Source of the DNA: Epiperipatus broadwayi
Taxonomy: Eukaryota > Onychophora > Udeonychophora > Euonychophora > Peripatidae
DNA: 64,000 nt
Assembly: GCA_028023455.1 (NCBI GenBank)
Contig: JAQFVV010006505.1
Span: forward strand, 746,001-810,000
Reading direction: 5' to 3'
Below are positions 1-10,806 of this stretch, piece by piece. The translations under genes and the position numbers were made by a program. The notes beneath the pieces were generated by a model. That model searched no databases. It saw only the letters and a list, made by a program, of their open reading frames with translations, and was not told the origin of the DNA. The number at the start of each line of letters is the position of its first letter. Position 1 is the first letter of the stretch.

Positions 1-140
1 GGCCCAGCTGATAAATGCTGGTTTAGCATGAAATTGGGATATTGGAGATCATTTATCTTTTTCACATGCACTCATGTGTATAAGTTGTTTGAGATGGAGC
101 AGCAGTTGAATATAGACTGAAAGTCCTGAGTTGAAATTGT
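1..140 (+). repeat. HH-B hammerhead repeat, cut by the window edge
   Basis: Resembles the ~480-bp HH-B repeat seen intact near 16.8 kb: a GCTGGTTTAGCATGAAA block followed by a region ending in TTATCTTTT. The catalytic box reads CTGATAA instead of CTGATGA, so this copy is probably inactive. Its left end lies outside the window. Confidence 0.6.
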
Positions 141-745
141 TCTATTTACTATTCATTATTTATTATGTAGAGAGAAAATTTCTAGAAGTTATTTTGTGAC
201 TGCCAAAACCAGGAAAATTAATACGTGAATAAAAAGTTAAAAGTTTTAATAATTTAAATAATAAAAATATTTTAATGTGTTGTTTTTGTAGTATACAATT
301 CATTTTCTTTTAATTAATAAATTTTTATTTCATGGAATTAGATGCATTGAAATTTAACTTGCATAAAGGGCCTCTTACTCAAACAGGTGGCCCTGATCAT
401 TTGGATAGAAATGCTACACCGAATCTGCCATTTGAATAGTTAAACATCACAAGACTTCCTGAACAACTCTCCATACAATTATTACATTTTTATTATTTGA
501 ATAAATAATAATAACAACTCCCAAATATGAGCAGCTTTATAATGTAGTGCCATCTAGCATAGACTTAAGTAATCAATAAATATCAGATGCTTATAAAATC
601 CCTATTTTTAGAATGTAAATCATAATCCTCAAATTATTTTCTAATCTACATGTTTAGGAAACAAACTGTAACTCTATTTTAACTGTCAAAGTAAAAACTT
701 AAAATCCATATCAGCCTCAGGTTTTGCACTCAAAGTAATCTACTT
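141..745. other. AT-rich DNA, nothing recognised
   Basis: No coding, RNA or repeat signature recognised beyond short A/T runs. Confidence 0.5.
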
Positions 746-749
746 AAAC

Positions 750-1005
750 AGTTATATATAAATAAATCAATTATTTTATATAGCGCGATGTTTTATAAAC
801 TGTAATAGTTAAACAGCATTAAACTGTCGCACATGCGCTTTGCAGATTTTTAACTATAAATGATTGAATACAAACACTTCAAACACATGATAAAGTCTTT
901 GAGAAAAGATAGAATGGCCCTCTATCTTTTTGAACCTAAACGCTTTTGTATGGGCAAATCTTAAGTGTCTGAAAGTGAAAGCGTGAAGATAACAGTTATG
1001 TAAAT
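750..1005 (+). repeat. Decayed fragment of the 43.7-kb palindrome family, tandem junction
   Basis: Contains the end of the unit found at 43675-44325 (TTATTTTATATAGC...ATGTTTATAAA-like), then the start of the same unit (ACATGCGCTTT, GATAAAGTCTTTG, TATGGGCAAATCTTAAG). Unit end joined to unit start implies a former head-to-tail tandem. Strongly diverged. Confidence 0.5.
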
Positions 1006-1974
1006 GTACTCCAGTTCTGTAACTATATCAGTGGTCACCCATGAGAATTCATAGTGATGGGACTCCAGTAATTTTTGCCCATATCACAAACTGAAAGAAA
1101 CCAAAATAACATACATAAAATCATCATAAGTAGCTTACGAATATCTCATTTACCTATACTTATTATACTTAGAAAATATAGATAAATAAATCTTTGGGTT
1201 CCAATATTCTTCATCCATCTGACAGAGTGCAAACAAAAGCATGTATCTAATTGAGACACAACATAACTATGTGTAGTTTGTAGATATGTTTGCTTATTTA
1301 CTTAGACAGCGATTGGGCTGTGATACCTGCTGACCCAACTGACAAAGATACCGCACAAACAAAAGATATCAATACAAAAATTGAAGCCTGTATTTTATTT
1401 GTACATTTGTGTAAAACTTTTATAGAAATTTAATTAATATACATATTTAAGAATGATAAAAATTAACAAAAACATTCATTTTACACTGGGAAGAATGAGG
1501 GATGTAGGCTTGCAGCTCCTATAGATGAACCACCACTGAACTATACATATATTAATTGTTTTAATTCTTTATATATTGTAAACACTTATTCCCTTGGCTA
1601 GAAATGCTGATAATAATAACAATTGATTACCAATTTCCCAGTTTCAACAATATAATAAACAAGAGTAGTACTCTATTCTAGTGACATTTGGGATATTTTT
1701 GAGTAATAAGTGATTACCAGGTGCATATCAAATTCCTATTTTTAGTACTTAAATTTCCTTTATCAGATCAGGTTCTGGCTGTTGCTTTTATTAATGAGGC
1801 CTGGGGATTCAAAGTTGGAAAGAGCATCCAGAAATTACCATACTTGCCTGTATAAGCTAAAATTTTGAATTTTGAAATCTTAAGCTGATTTTAATTTTGA
1901 GTTTTAACATGGCAGGCAAAATGGAATTAAGATTGGTTGTTGTTTTCCTGAAGATTTGTGATGATTGGTGTTAT
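1006..1974. other. AT-rich DNA, nothing recognised
   Basis: No supported feature; a 65-codon frame at 1897-2094 runs into the repeat that follows and is taken as chance. Confidence 0.45.
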
Positions 1975-1980
1975 AGTTGT

Positions 1981-2412
1981 ATGTATATATTGGGCTATTT
2001 TCATCATCTAATATGTGCATTGAATGTCTTTAGATTATTTAAATATTCCAAATACATTCAAGTGTTAGTAATAGCACACAGGTTATATGCATAACATTTG
2101 AGAGATATTCTCCCCTCTTCTTCAGGTGTTTCTGGCCTGACCATTGACAGTACTAGCATGGGAACTGAACTCTTATGTTCTTGAGTAAGATAATGCTCTA
2201 ACTAATTTGACTATCCATCTTGACAAAGACAACAGTCAGTAGAAATTTAATATTTCTCCTGATTATTCCCTTTTTTCTTAAGAACAAAATTGATTAGTGG
2301 TTTCCATATATTATGTATAGTCACATTAGGTTGCCTTATGGGATTGGTTACAATTGTCATGTGAGCAGCTTCTTTAAATTTTCTTATTAGTATTGGGTAG
2401 AGAAGAAAAGAT
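1981..2412 (-). pseudogene. Penelope-like element 3' end, left arm of a head-to-head pair
   Basis: The reverse strand encodes the C-terminal tail of a PLE protein: the frame at 2247-2438 reads RKFKEAAHMTIV...VTIHNIWKPLIN...LKKKGNNQEK, the same tail found in copies at 5.2 and 6.9 kb. Downstream (lower coordinates) follow a tRNA-like segment and a hammerhead-like core (CUGAAGA, stem, then CAAA where GAAA is expected) near 2105-2135. The element ends in a conserved ATT/AAT-rich terminus. Only the last part of the element is present. It forms an inverted repeat with 2413-2866, a layout well known for PLEs. Probably inactive. Confidence 0.75.
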
Positions 2413-2866
2413 CTTTGCTGCTCACATGACAATGGCAAACAATCCCATAAGCCATCCTAGTGTCACTATACATAATGTATGAAAACCACTAATCAACTTT
2501 GTTCTTAGGAAAAAATGGAGAAATCAGGAGAAACCTCATAGATATAAGTATATGAAATTTCTACTGACTGTTGCCTTTGGTATGATGACTCAATTAGTTA
2601 GAGTGCAGTCTTAAAATACAATACCCAAGGACCTAAGGATCCAGGTTTGATCCTCATGCTAGTTACTATCACTGGTCAGGCCAGCAACGTCTGAAGAAAA
2701 GAGAAGAATAATACCTCTCGAAACAGTGTGCATATACTAACCTGTTTTATGTGCTATTACTAACAGTTGAATATATTTGGAATATTTAAATAAAAGTTAA
2801 ATTTTTCTATAGACATTCAATATTCATATTAGATGATGGAAATAGTCCAATATATAAATACAACCA
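2413..2866 (+). pseudogene. Penelope-like element 3' end, right arm of a head-to-head pair
   Basis: Mirror of the preceding entry: protein-tail DNA (CTCACATGACAATGGCAAAC, then ACCACTAATCAAC), then FLLTVAF-coding DNA, a tRNA-like A-box region (ATGACTCAATTAGTTAGAG), a B-box-like GGTTTGATCC, and a hammerhead-like core CTGAAGA...CTCTCGAAAC at about 2692-2727. It ends near the motif TAGTCCAATAT. The tRNA-like plus ribozyme-like block recurs at 7.1 and 45.4 kb, so it belongs to the element's 3' region. Confidence 0.7.
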
Positions 2867-3050
2867 TTTCACTAAAACTAAAATGCATTGCATTATAGTG
2901 AAAATTTCTTTATGTAAAAAAAAAAGGGTAAGCAAATCCACAAAAATCTTGTTTGTACCTAATAAGACAATATAGTCACAAGGTTGACATTACAGCAAGT
3001 GAAATTACAATAATCAACAAATTAATACACTGTACAGGCTTACACACACC
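2867..3050. other. AT-rich spacer
   Basis: Nothing recognised. Confidence 0.4.
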
Positions 3051-3375
3051 TGCACATATATAAAGTAATATATAAGGGATTCAAACTCACACTTTCAGAT
3101 GACCTTCAACTCTCCATTACATCACATATTGCTGACCCACCTGATCATACACATGTTGAGAAAATAAATAATCACCAATATATGTATTTCATGCTAAACC
3201 AACAATCATCAATTGGTCCAGATTACTATCTTTACACACATATATACAATCAGTGCTCAGCTTTATATTAAGATAGCAAATCTTCATACTTTAATGAACA
3301 GGCTTCAAACTACTCCAACCCACAACTCTTAAATCATCCATTTTATTGAAAATCTGATGGTGGAATGTTTGAAGC
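3051..3375 (-). repeat. HH-B hammerhead repeat, diverged copy
   Basis: The reverse strand matches the HH-B unit, from the ATCTGATGATGG-type segment near 3350 to the ribozyme region at 3167-3226. There, the paired arms AATAATC/ACCAA and UUGGU/GAUUA and the TGTTGGTTTAGCA stem-II region persist, but the box reads TTGATGA (C3 changed), which should abolish cleavage. Confidence 0.65.
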
Positions 3376-3600
3376 CCATGTTAGAGCCAAGGTTGTCATC
3401 CTACCTCTGCATTCATTTGATAAAAAATATTTTAGGGTGAAAACAATCATAATAGATGTAAATTGCTTAACTGATGAATGACTACTGAAGAACTTACAAT
3501 TTTGATAAGTATTTAATGAATAGAAATTATTCTGCACATTGAATGCCATTCATTAAGAATGTAAAAGTAATCATGGTGTCATCAAATGAGAGACATCTTC
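3376..3600. other. AT-rich DNA, nothing recognised
   Basis: A short minus-strand frame here is treated as chance. Confidence 0.4.
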
Positions 3601-3603
3601 CCC

Positions 3604-3825
3604 GATGGAATCAAGATCTTCATCACATTACAATCACACTTGATTTCGTAATACTTTGAAATTTATCAGTCCAATTTAGATTAGCATAAAATCTTTACTA
3701 AGCAAGAAAAATTTTTCTCATTGGAATCAAGATCTTCATCACATTACAATCACACTTTATTTTCATAATACATGGAAATTTATCTGTCCAATTCATATTA
3801 TCATAAAATCTATACTATCTGACTA
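3604..3825. repeat. Two-copy direct repeat, period about 116 bp
   Basis: The block beginning GGAATCAAGATCTTCATCAC at 3607 recurs at 3723 with scattered differences. A local tandem duplication. Confidence 0.75.
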
Positions 3826-4410
3826 AGAATAATTGGATACCTATTTACTGAACATTCCTGGATGGTTAGCTAGATTAATTATTAGTCATTGATCTGAAAA
3901 AGAATTTTAAGCCAGTTTGTGACTTCTCAAACTTCTTTCAACACAATGTCATCTCCAGATCATGTGCACATCAGGTATATGCATTATCCACTATATTGAA
4001 AAGGCTTTTCCAATGAATACTAACTAGTTAAATTTTAGACTTGTTAACCAAAGTAATTGTCATTTAATGAGTGATGAATGCAAAAAATCTTCTGGAAATA
4101 AGTTTATTAACTCCACTGCATTCCACTTAACTTTTCGCAATTCTTACAAGTTTAAGTACAATCACAGAAAAACAAATTGAAAAGTTAAAGACTATTGATC
4201 AATGCTTATTTGTGCAAATTAAAAAAAAATTTTCAGTTTGTGCAATTAAAAGGAACTATTTTCTCAAATGTCATTTTGGTGGTATAAACATCACAAGACA
4301 GTTGAAGGAAGAAATATATCTAAAATGAATACAAATTGATTGTATTTACACACACACACACACAAATATCTATTGCTCTATTTTTTTTTCTTGTTGGTGC
4401 TTGTTTAATA
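3826..4410. other. AT-rich DNA with a short CA run
   Basis: Only a short (CA)n at about 4349-4364 and a poly-T at 4381-4389 stand out. Confidence 0.5.
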
Positions 4411-4414
4411 TTAG

Positions 4415-4553
4415 CACTCTATAAAAGACATTTTTTATCACTAAGTGACACTTTATGAAAGGCACTTTTTATCACTAGGTGGCACTCTATGAAAGACACT
4501 TTTCATCACTAGGTGACACTCTACGAAAGGCAATTTTTATCACTAGGTGGCAC
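4415..4553. repeat. 34-bp minisatellite, four units
   Basis: Four successive 34-bp units begin CACTCTAT/CACTTTAT and end TCACTAGGTGG or TCACTARGTGA. Units 1 and 3 carry GACA and end GTGA, while units 2 and 4 carry GGCA and end GTGG, so the array expanded as a dimer. Confidence 0.85.
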
Positions 4554-4807
4554 ATCATAAAAATTTTAATTACATGTACAATGGAAGAATTTATGAGTTT
4601 AGACATTATTATAAAAAATAAAAACAATCAATCTAAAACTGAATTATGTAGACAGCTATGTACATATACAACTATGCATTTTAGATCTGACTTGCAGATT
4701 TATCTGTCTTAGCAGCTATCAGAAAACAGCTAGACACAAGTGTAAACTAATATTTTATTATGAAGTATCATAACTTCATCTTTCTTATTGCATTGCCAAA
4801 TCCATAT

Positions 4808-5029
4808 AATATTAAATCATCTATGTTTTTTATTATTGTTTACAATGCTTTTTTACAACCTACTATTGACAGTTACGATTGCCCCAGCAATCTTCTTCAG
4901 AACTTATATTTTCAAATCAAAATATAAGTAAAAGTTCTGAAGAAGATTGCTGGGGCAATCGAAACTGTCGTAGTGGGTTGTAAAAATGCATTGTAAACAG
5001 TGATAATGAACATAGATGATTTAATATTA
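4808..5029. mobile_element. Foldback element with hammerhead-like arms (family FB1)
   Basis: Near-perfect palindrome centred at about 4918. Each ~108-bp arm carries CTGAAGA, a stem (GATTG...CAATC) and GAAACTGTC, which matches the CUGANGA-stem II-GAAA core layout. No convincing stem I is seen, so cleavage is doubtful. An arm-only fragment lies at 60886-60990. Confidence 0.75.
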
Positions 5030-5114
5030 CTGAATCTTACTCTAACATATTATTTACTATTCATACTTTATTTTAATGTTTGATATTTAAAAGAAAAAGG
5101 AAGTAAATAATTGT

Positions 5115-6110
5115 CATATTGCAACACTTTCAGTACTAGCATAAAAATCGAACCTAGTCCTTTGGATTATTGATTATTAAAATTTAATATAACACTTTAA
5201 TTAACCGAAGAATTCTGCCTAAGACAACAGTCAATAGAAATTTCTTATACTTATCTACGATTCTTTTTGGTTTCCATGTTTTTCTTAAGAACAGTTTCAT
5301 ATACTTATCTATGATTCTTTCTGGTTTCCACTTTTTTTTAAGAACAATGTTAATTAGTGGATTCCTGACATTATGTACAATCACACTGGGTTGTCTTATG
5401 GAATTATTTCCCATAGTTACGTGAACAGTTTCTTTGAATTTTCTTCTTTATACTTTTTCCTTTCTATTCAATATTTCTGTGTTTTCCCAATTGAATATAT
5501 GTTAATTTGTACTTACATGGTTTGCTACTTTAGTCACGTGTTTTCTCTTTTCTAATCATAAGTCAGTGCTCTCAATGGGATGAATGATCTCACCAATATA
5601 CATTTTCCACACTCAGATAGTAATCCATAAATGCAGTTTTTGTTTTTCAGCATTTCACATTTAGATTTTATAGATATTAGAATTCCTCTTAGTCTTTTTC
5701 TGGTATGCATAGATACACTATATACCAGAAGTGGTGAACTTTTTTACCATCAGAGGCCACATTTTAATTAGGCAGTAATAATGGGGGCCACTTTAATTTT
5801 TTATGTTTGTTTAGCACTAGGAGGTTTTTTATCATTTGAAATATACAATTGGTTATGACTACCAGTAACCGCTGAAACTTACATTTAATTCTATAATTTT
5901 TCAAATCATTGTTATCTAATTAAGTAAATGTCAATTAATACAAAATCTAGCTTCTGTGAAGGCTACACAAGTCACTTATGGAGGCCACATGTGACCTCAA
6001 TTCCCCACTGAGACTATATACCAATAATGTTTTTCTCTTTTGATGTTTTAATTGTTGTTTGGTAGAGGTTTTATTAATAGTGGCTTTTCTTTTTCCAAAT
6101 TACTGGAATC
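5115..6110 (-). pseudogene. Penelope-like element C-terminal region with a nested MITE
   Basis: The reverse strand runs from about 6110 to 5115 and encodes a broken GIY-YIG endonuclease region (KNKNCIYG...ECGKC) and the protein tail (SIRQPSVIVHNVRNPLIN). A tRNA-like segment with a GGTTCGATT B box follows at about 5140-5180. Frameshifts and stops are present, and part of the tail (lysine-rich KKKW...RIIDKY) is duplicated within 5230-5340. A MITE interrupts the coding part at 5725-6012. The copy lies head-to-head with the plus-strand PLE at 6516-7665. Confidence 0.7.
5725..6012. mobile_element. hAT-type MITE with 8-bp target duplication
   Basis: A 288-bp insert between identical 8-mers ACTATATA (5717-5724 and 6013-6020). 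Imperfect terminal inverted repeats (CCAGAAGTGGTGAAC at the left, TTCCCCACTGAG at the right) and inner GAGGCCACAT repeats resemble non-autonomous hAT elements, whose duplications are 8 bp. Joining the flanks restores the PLE reading seen in the 6.5-kb copy. No transposase. Confidence 0.7.
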
Positions 6111-6440
6111 TAAACAAATTTCTCTTGCTCTGTTCCATAATGGTAATATAACTCCATGTTTTTAAAATTATAGTCTACAGAAAATTTATACATACATGAA
6201 AATACTTATCATATAATTCCAATAACATGAGAACACACAAAACATGGTGTTATATTACCACGGACTTCTGAACAAATTTCTTTTGCTCTGTTCCATAATG
6301 ATAATATAACTCCGTGTTTTCAAAATTACAGTCTACAGAAAACCTATATATATATATAGTAAAATACTTAGCATATATATCCAATCACATAAGAACACAT
6401 AAAAGCATCATGTTATATTATCATTATAAAACAAAGCAAA
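6104..6440. mobile_element. Tandem pair of ~125-bp MITE-like hairpins
   Basis: The block starting ACAAATTTCTCTTGCTCTG repeats with a period near 166 bp. Each unit holds a hairpin element with ~22-bp inverted ends (TGGTAATATAACTCCATG and its complement, one mismatch in the first copy). Confidence 0.7.
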
Positions 6441-6515
6441 AAAAGGTTGTTCTGAAGCTAGTGATTTGATCTTCATAAAACAAACTTCCATGAAAAATGG
6501 GGTCTCAATCAGCCA

Positions 6516-7665
6516 TAATTAATAAAACCTTAAATTAGATAACAAATAGAATAACATTATTGGTAATGCATTATATCCATACATATCAGAAATAGTAGAT
6601 AAACTAAAGAAGATCTGCAGTGATATAACATCAGAAAAGCATCCCAAAAACAGAACACACTAAGAGGAATTATAACATCTACAAAACCTAAACCTGAAAT
6701 GGTGAAAAACAAAAACTGCATACATGGAATTCCACTGAATGTGGGAGAATTTTTGAGATCAGTCTAAGAGCACAAACAGATTATTGGAAAAGAGAAACCA
6801 GATGAATCCAAAGTAGCAGACCATGCATATACCAACGAACATATGTTCAATTGGGGAAAATACAAAAATATTGGATAGAAAGGAAAAAATGCTAAGAAGA
6901 AAATTCAAAGTAGCTGCTTATATAACAATGGCAAATAAACATATAACTCAACCTTGTATAATAATATATAATCTCTGTAAGCCAATAATTAACTTTTGCC
7001 CATAGGAAAGAGTGGAGAAATCAGGAGGCATCTCATAGATAAATATATGAAATTTCTACTGACTGTTGCATTTGACAGGGTGACTCAGTTGGTTAGAGCA
7101 TTACCATAAAAATTCAATAATCATGAATCTAAAGGTCCAGGTTCAATTACCAAGCTAGTATTGTCCCTGGCCAGGCCTTAAAATTCAATAATCACAAATC
7201 TAAAGCCTATGCTAGTACTATCACTGGTCAGGCTTTAAAATTCAATAATCACAAGTCTAAAGGTCCAGGTTCATTTCCCATGGTAGTATTATCACTGGTC
7301 AGGCCTTAAAATTCAATAATCACAAATCTAAAACCCATGTTAGTATTGTCCCTGATCAGGCCTAAAATTTTCAATAATCACAAATCTAAAGGTCCAGATT
7401 CGATTCCCATGATAGTATTGTCATTGGCCAGGCCTTAAAATTCAATAATTACGAATCTAAAGGTTCAGGTTCAATTCCCATGTTTGTGCTGTGACTGGTC
7501 AGATCAGCAGTACATGAAAAAAGGAGAAGAAGAATGCCACAGGAAAAAAAGGTGTTTAATACTAACTCATGTGCTGTTACTAGCAGTTGAATGTATTTAG
7601 AAAGTTTAAATAAAGGTTAAATTTTTTTCTAAACATTCAGTTCCTAATATTAGATAATGAAATAT
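6516..7665 (+). pseudogene. Penelope-like element C-terminal region and 3' end
   Basis: Broken PLE reading frames: GIY-YIG region (VKNKNCIHGIP, then EHKQIIGKEK and SKVADHAYTNEHMFNW), and the C-terminal tail (RRKFKVAAYITMANK...IIIYNLCKPIIN). PLEs couple a telomerase-like reverse transcriptase with this endonuclease; the RT part is not present here. Downstream follow DNA encoding FLLTVAF, a tRNA-like A box (TGACTCAGTTGGTTAGAGC at about 7080), an unusual B-box array (7107-7504) and a decayed hammerhead-like region. The 3' terminus is near 7665. Inactive because of truncation and stops. Confidence 0.75.
7107..7504 (+). repeat. Six-unit tandem array of a tRNA-like B-box segment
   Basis: Units start at about 7107, 7178, 7235, 7306, 7363 and 7435, each with TTCAATAATCACAAATCTAA and ending in a GGTCAGGCC-like box. 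Units 1, 3, 5 and 6 keep a GGTTCRATTCC-like B box. Units 2 and 4 lack it through the same ~14-bp deletion, giving lengths alternating 71-72 and 57 bp, so a dimer was amplified. Confidence 0.85.
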
Positions 7666-8100
7666 AGTCAAAAAATAATTAATATTAAAATAAATATTTT
7701 ATTAATGTATTTTAAATTTTTGTCTTATTCTAAAATACTAGTAGAATTCGATAATTTTTTAGTTTTAGAAGGAACTTTATTCAAAGAAAAAGATATCTAC
7801 AGATATTTCAGTTTAATTAAAGGGAAAATTAATTATATATATATATATACAGATATTTCAATTTATGACAAAACCAATCAAAGAATACCACACTAAATAT
7901 TTCCAATAGCATTAAATGAATTAAACTATTATTAAAACCTTAACAATAAATTGGGAAAGAGAAAATACATCTCACTAGAGGCTAGAGCACTGATGGACAC
8001 GTGACCATGTGGCTGTAAAAATGTGTGATGGGGGTGAGTGTTTTATCTCTTTGTTTTATTGACTCTAATTTATTTTTAAATATGTTAAAATTTATTGCTT
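7666..8100. other. AT-rich DNA, nothing recognised
   Basis: Contains a short (AT)n at about 7834-7848 and open frames with no recognisable motif. Confidence 0.4.
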
Positions 8101-8117
8101 TACTATTGTAAAGATAA

Positions 8118-8453
8118 GTGCACCTTGTGTACTATAATGCATATAGTATAAATGTTGTACTTCTTATTTCTGTGAAGCAGGCATATGGAAAAGACTCTAT
8201 AATTGAACTTATAGGACATTCTTTTCCTGATAAATTTTTGATTGAGTGTATTGTAGGCTACAATACTCAAAGAATATATGTTTTTGATCTGTCACACAAT
8301 TCACACATAGTGTCAATGTTAAGTATGTTTGACATATATCTCATGAAAGACAATGTTGGTAATGACCACTTGTTCATTTTAAGTAGACAATCAAAAAAAT
8401 TCAGCTTGAGTGTCCATTACTTAAATCTCGTATTAGCTGCTTATTATTAATGT
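8118..8453 (+). other. 110-codon open frame without recognisable domain
   Basis: An uninterrupted frame that can only start with a GTG at 8118. No motif was recognised. In DNA this AT-rich one or two frames of this length are expected by chance, so it is recorded as unresolved rather than as a gene. Confidence 0.15.
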
Positions 8454-8504
8454 CTAGCATTGATAAATTTAAGTTATAACTTGTGTTTTTGTGGAGACGT
8501 TCAT

Positions 8505-9045
8505 ATGTATTCCAGTAGCACTATCTGATTGGCACTACTGTATGGAGAGTTTTGCCTGTTTTAATAACAGTAATGTGCTAACATAAAAAATAGTGATCAT
8601 GTGATGTTTAGTGGTTTAACACCAATCCTGCCAAATAGGATAGTGGTGGCTATAGTTGTTAAAGAGCCAAAGACACCAAAATGTATGGGTGCTGAACTGG
8701 GTTCAGACCCATATGACTATATAAGCTATTGACCTTAGATTAAAAATATTATTGTTTTCAATTTTATTCTCATAGTTTTGTAGTTAAGTAGAGATAAAAA
8801 ATGGGTGCTTGAGGGTTGCATTAGATCCTAAGATCTAGGTGCAGTGCTCTCAGATCCAAAGCTTCTCACTGATGAAGACCACAAGACAGAAACTACTCTG
8901 GGGATATTGGATGAGTAGGCACTAGACAGGGATTTTATGCACAAGCCTTCTGGTATTCATTGATTACTCTGGTTGGCACTGAGTGGCACATATGGAGAGT
9001 TTTGCCTGTTTTAATAACAGGAATGTGCTAGCATCATGTGATGTT
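8505..9045 (+). repeat. HH-A hammerhead repeat, one unit plus repeated tail
   Basis: The tail block ATGGAGAGTTTTGCCTGTTT occurs at 8542 and again at 8992, giving a head-to-tail period near 450 bp. Between them lie the HH-A 5' part (CCAAAGACACCAAAATG, TAGATCCTAAGATCTAGGTG) and a hammerhead region at 8854-8912. The CTGATGA box and GAAAC are intact, but the cleavage triplet is CTC instead of GTC and stems II and III are weakened. Confidence 0.75.
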
Positions 9046-9870
9046 TAGAGTTAGATATTGATTTAATAGATTCTAAGATTGTATGCAGATACTTTGTGTA
9101 TGAAGGTTTGTCTATAGGTGTTATTTTAAGAGTGATTTCTAAATGTGGGTATATTCTTGTCACACATCATAAAAGATTAATAGTTTTTTGCGTTGTAAAT
9201 ACACGAATAGAATGTAATCCTAATCCATTTAGGTTGCTATGACACCGCATTTGCCTGAGTGAGATAGATTTATTCGTCGTGTAGAAAGTTTGCTAAATTT
9301 GTAAACAAATTTATCCCAATCAAGAAAATAGCGCCAAAAGTAAGCTACTGCCCTCTGGATTAAATTCCTTGAAATTTTGCGGAATTAAATAATATACTAA
9401 TACAAAAGTGTTAAGATTATTCACAAAAACTAAATACAATTATAATAAAACAAAGTGCCAAAATTAATAATTTATTGGCTAAAAAAAATTATCTATTTTT
9501 TCAAATAGTTGTTCTAAAAAAAAGTAATTAAATATTGGACATTCAGTTTGTAGCTTTCTTTTTTAAAGTGAAATTTATGGCTTCAATTTACTTAAATGGA
9601 AGAAAAACTGGGTGTGAGCAGATAAAGAAAAGAAACAATATTATTTTTCAGTAAAAACATTCAAATAATAATAATAAAAAAATAACCTTACTAATTAAAA
9701 TTTTTTTTATAACAATATCATAATATATGTGTGTGTGTGTGCGTGCATTAAGTTTATTAATCGAAAACAAACTTCTTGATTTTAAAATCACTTTTAAAAA
9801 AAATCAAAAAGATAGAAGCAATAAAAAGTTTTAAAATACAATGCAATAAAAATTAGTAATAATATTATTT
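9046..9870. other. AT-rich DNA with a GT microsatellite
   Basis: Only (GT)n at about 9727-9744 and A-rich runs; no gene recognised. Confidence 0.45.
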
Positions 9871-10430
9871 CTGTAAAACTGTGCTCATTTACCCTATATA
9901 TTACGTATAATGATACAGGTATATAATAAACCTGTATTTCAGTTATTGCATAGTAGAGATGTCTGCCCTCCCTTGTATATGTATTAAATGGATTATATCC
10001 TGTACATGAGGGTTCAGATAGACTTTAGGTTAACATGGGTGTGACAAAATCTTGACCTCGGGGTGGCCTTTGAGCGTTCCGTCATCAGATTTTCAATTGG
10101 ATTGACGGTTGAAGAGTTTGAGTGTGGAGTGGATTGAAGCCTGTCCATTATATAAAGATTGGCTATCTTAATAAATATATATATATATCTGAGCACTTAT
10201 TGCATATATGTGTGGAAATAATAATCTGGACCAATTGATGATTGCTGGTTTAGCATGAAATACGTATATTGGTGATTATTTATCTTTTCAACATATATGT
10301 GTTCATTGTATCATGGATATGAGATAGAGTGGTGAGCGGTGGGTCGGGTGAAAGTCTGTGCTCATACACCCTATATATTACATATATTAATACAGGTATA
10401 TAATAAGCCTGTATTTCAGTTATTGAAAAG
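9871..10430 (+). repeat. HH-B hammerhead repeat, tandem (>1 unit)
   Basis: The block GTGCTCAT...ACCCTATATATTAC...CCTGTATTTCAGTTATT occurs at 9881 and again at 10358, a period of about 477 bp. The hammerhead region at 10220-10280 has full stem-I complementarity (AATAATC with GATTATT, ACCAA with TTGGT) and a palindromic stem III (ATACGTAT). Its box reads TTGATGA, a single change at essential C3. Confidence 0.8.
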
Positions 10431-10800
10431 GCAAAAGATAAAATAGTCTTTAGAACTAACAGCAGAGAAAAAAGACTATCTAACAGCTCTTATAGGATTT
10501 GCTAATGGTTAGATGGTTTGAGGACCTGTAATTTCGATTTTTATTTTACTTCTAACCAAAGGTAACTAAATACCATTTTATTGACATATTAGATGATGAA
10601 CGAGATTGGTTTATACACTAGAGACCTAGAAGAAATAAAAATTTTCAAGTTAATTTGCCCCAGGCTTAAACATATGTTATTTATATTATTGCACCAATGA
10701 GACCTTCCATTATTTCTGTGCTTTTATTACAAATTATAAAATGCTTGCATTTTGAGCAATCCTATACACACACATACATATATATACATATTACTTAAAT
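10431..10800. other. AT-rich DNA, nothing recognised
   Basis: No supported feature. Confidence 0.4.
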
Positions 10801-10806
10801 AATAAG

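Noticed and set aside
2100-2135. Functional hammerhead in the PLE tail
   Set aside because: Core-like motif present, but GAAA is changed and no NUH triplet or stem I was found.
7107-7504. CRISPR-like array
   Set aside because: Units are contiguous imperfect repeats without unique spacers, and the context is eukaryotic retroelement.
8118-8453. 110-codon frame as a gene
   Set aside because: No ATG start at its 5' end and no motif; the length is within chance for DNA this AT-rich.
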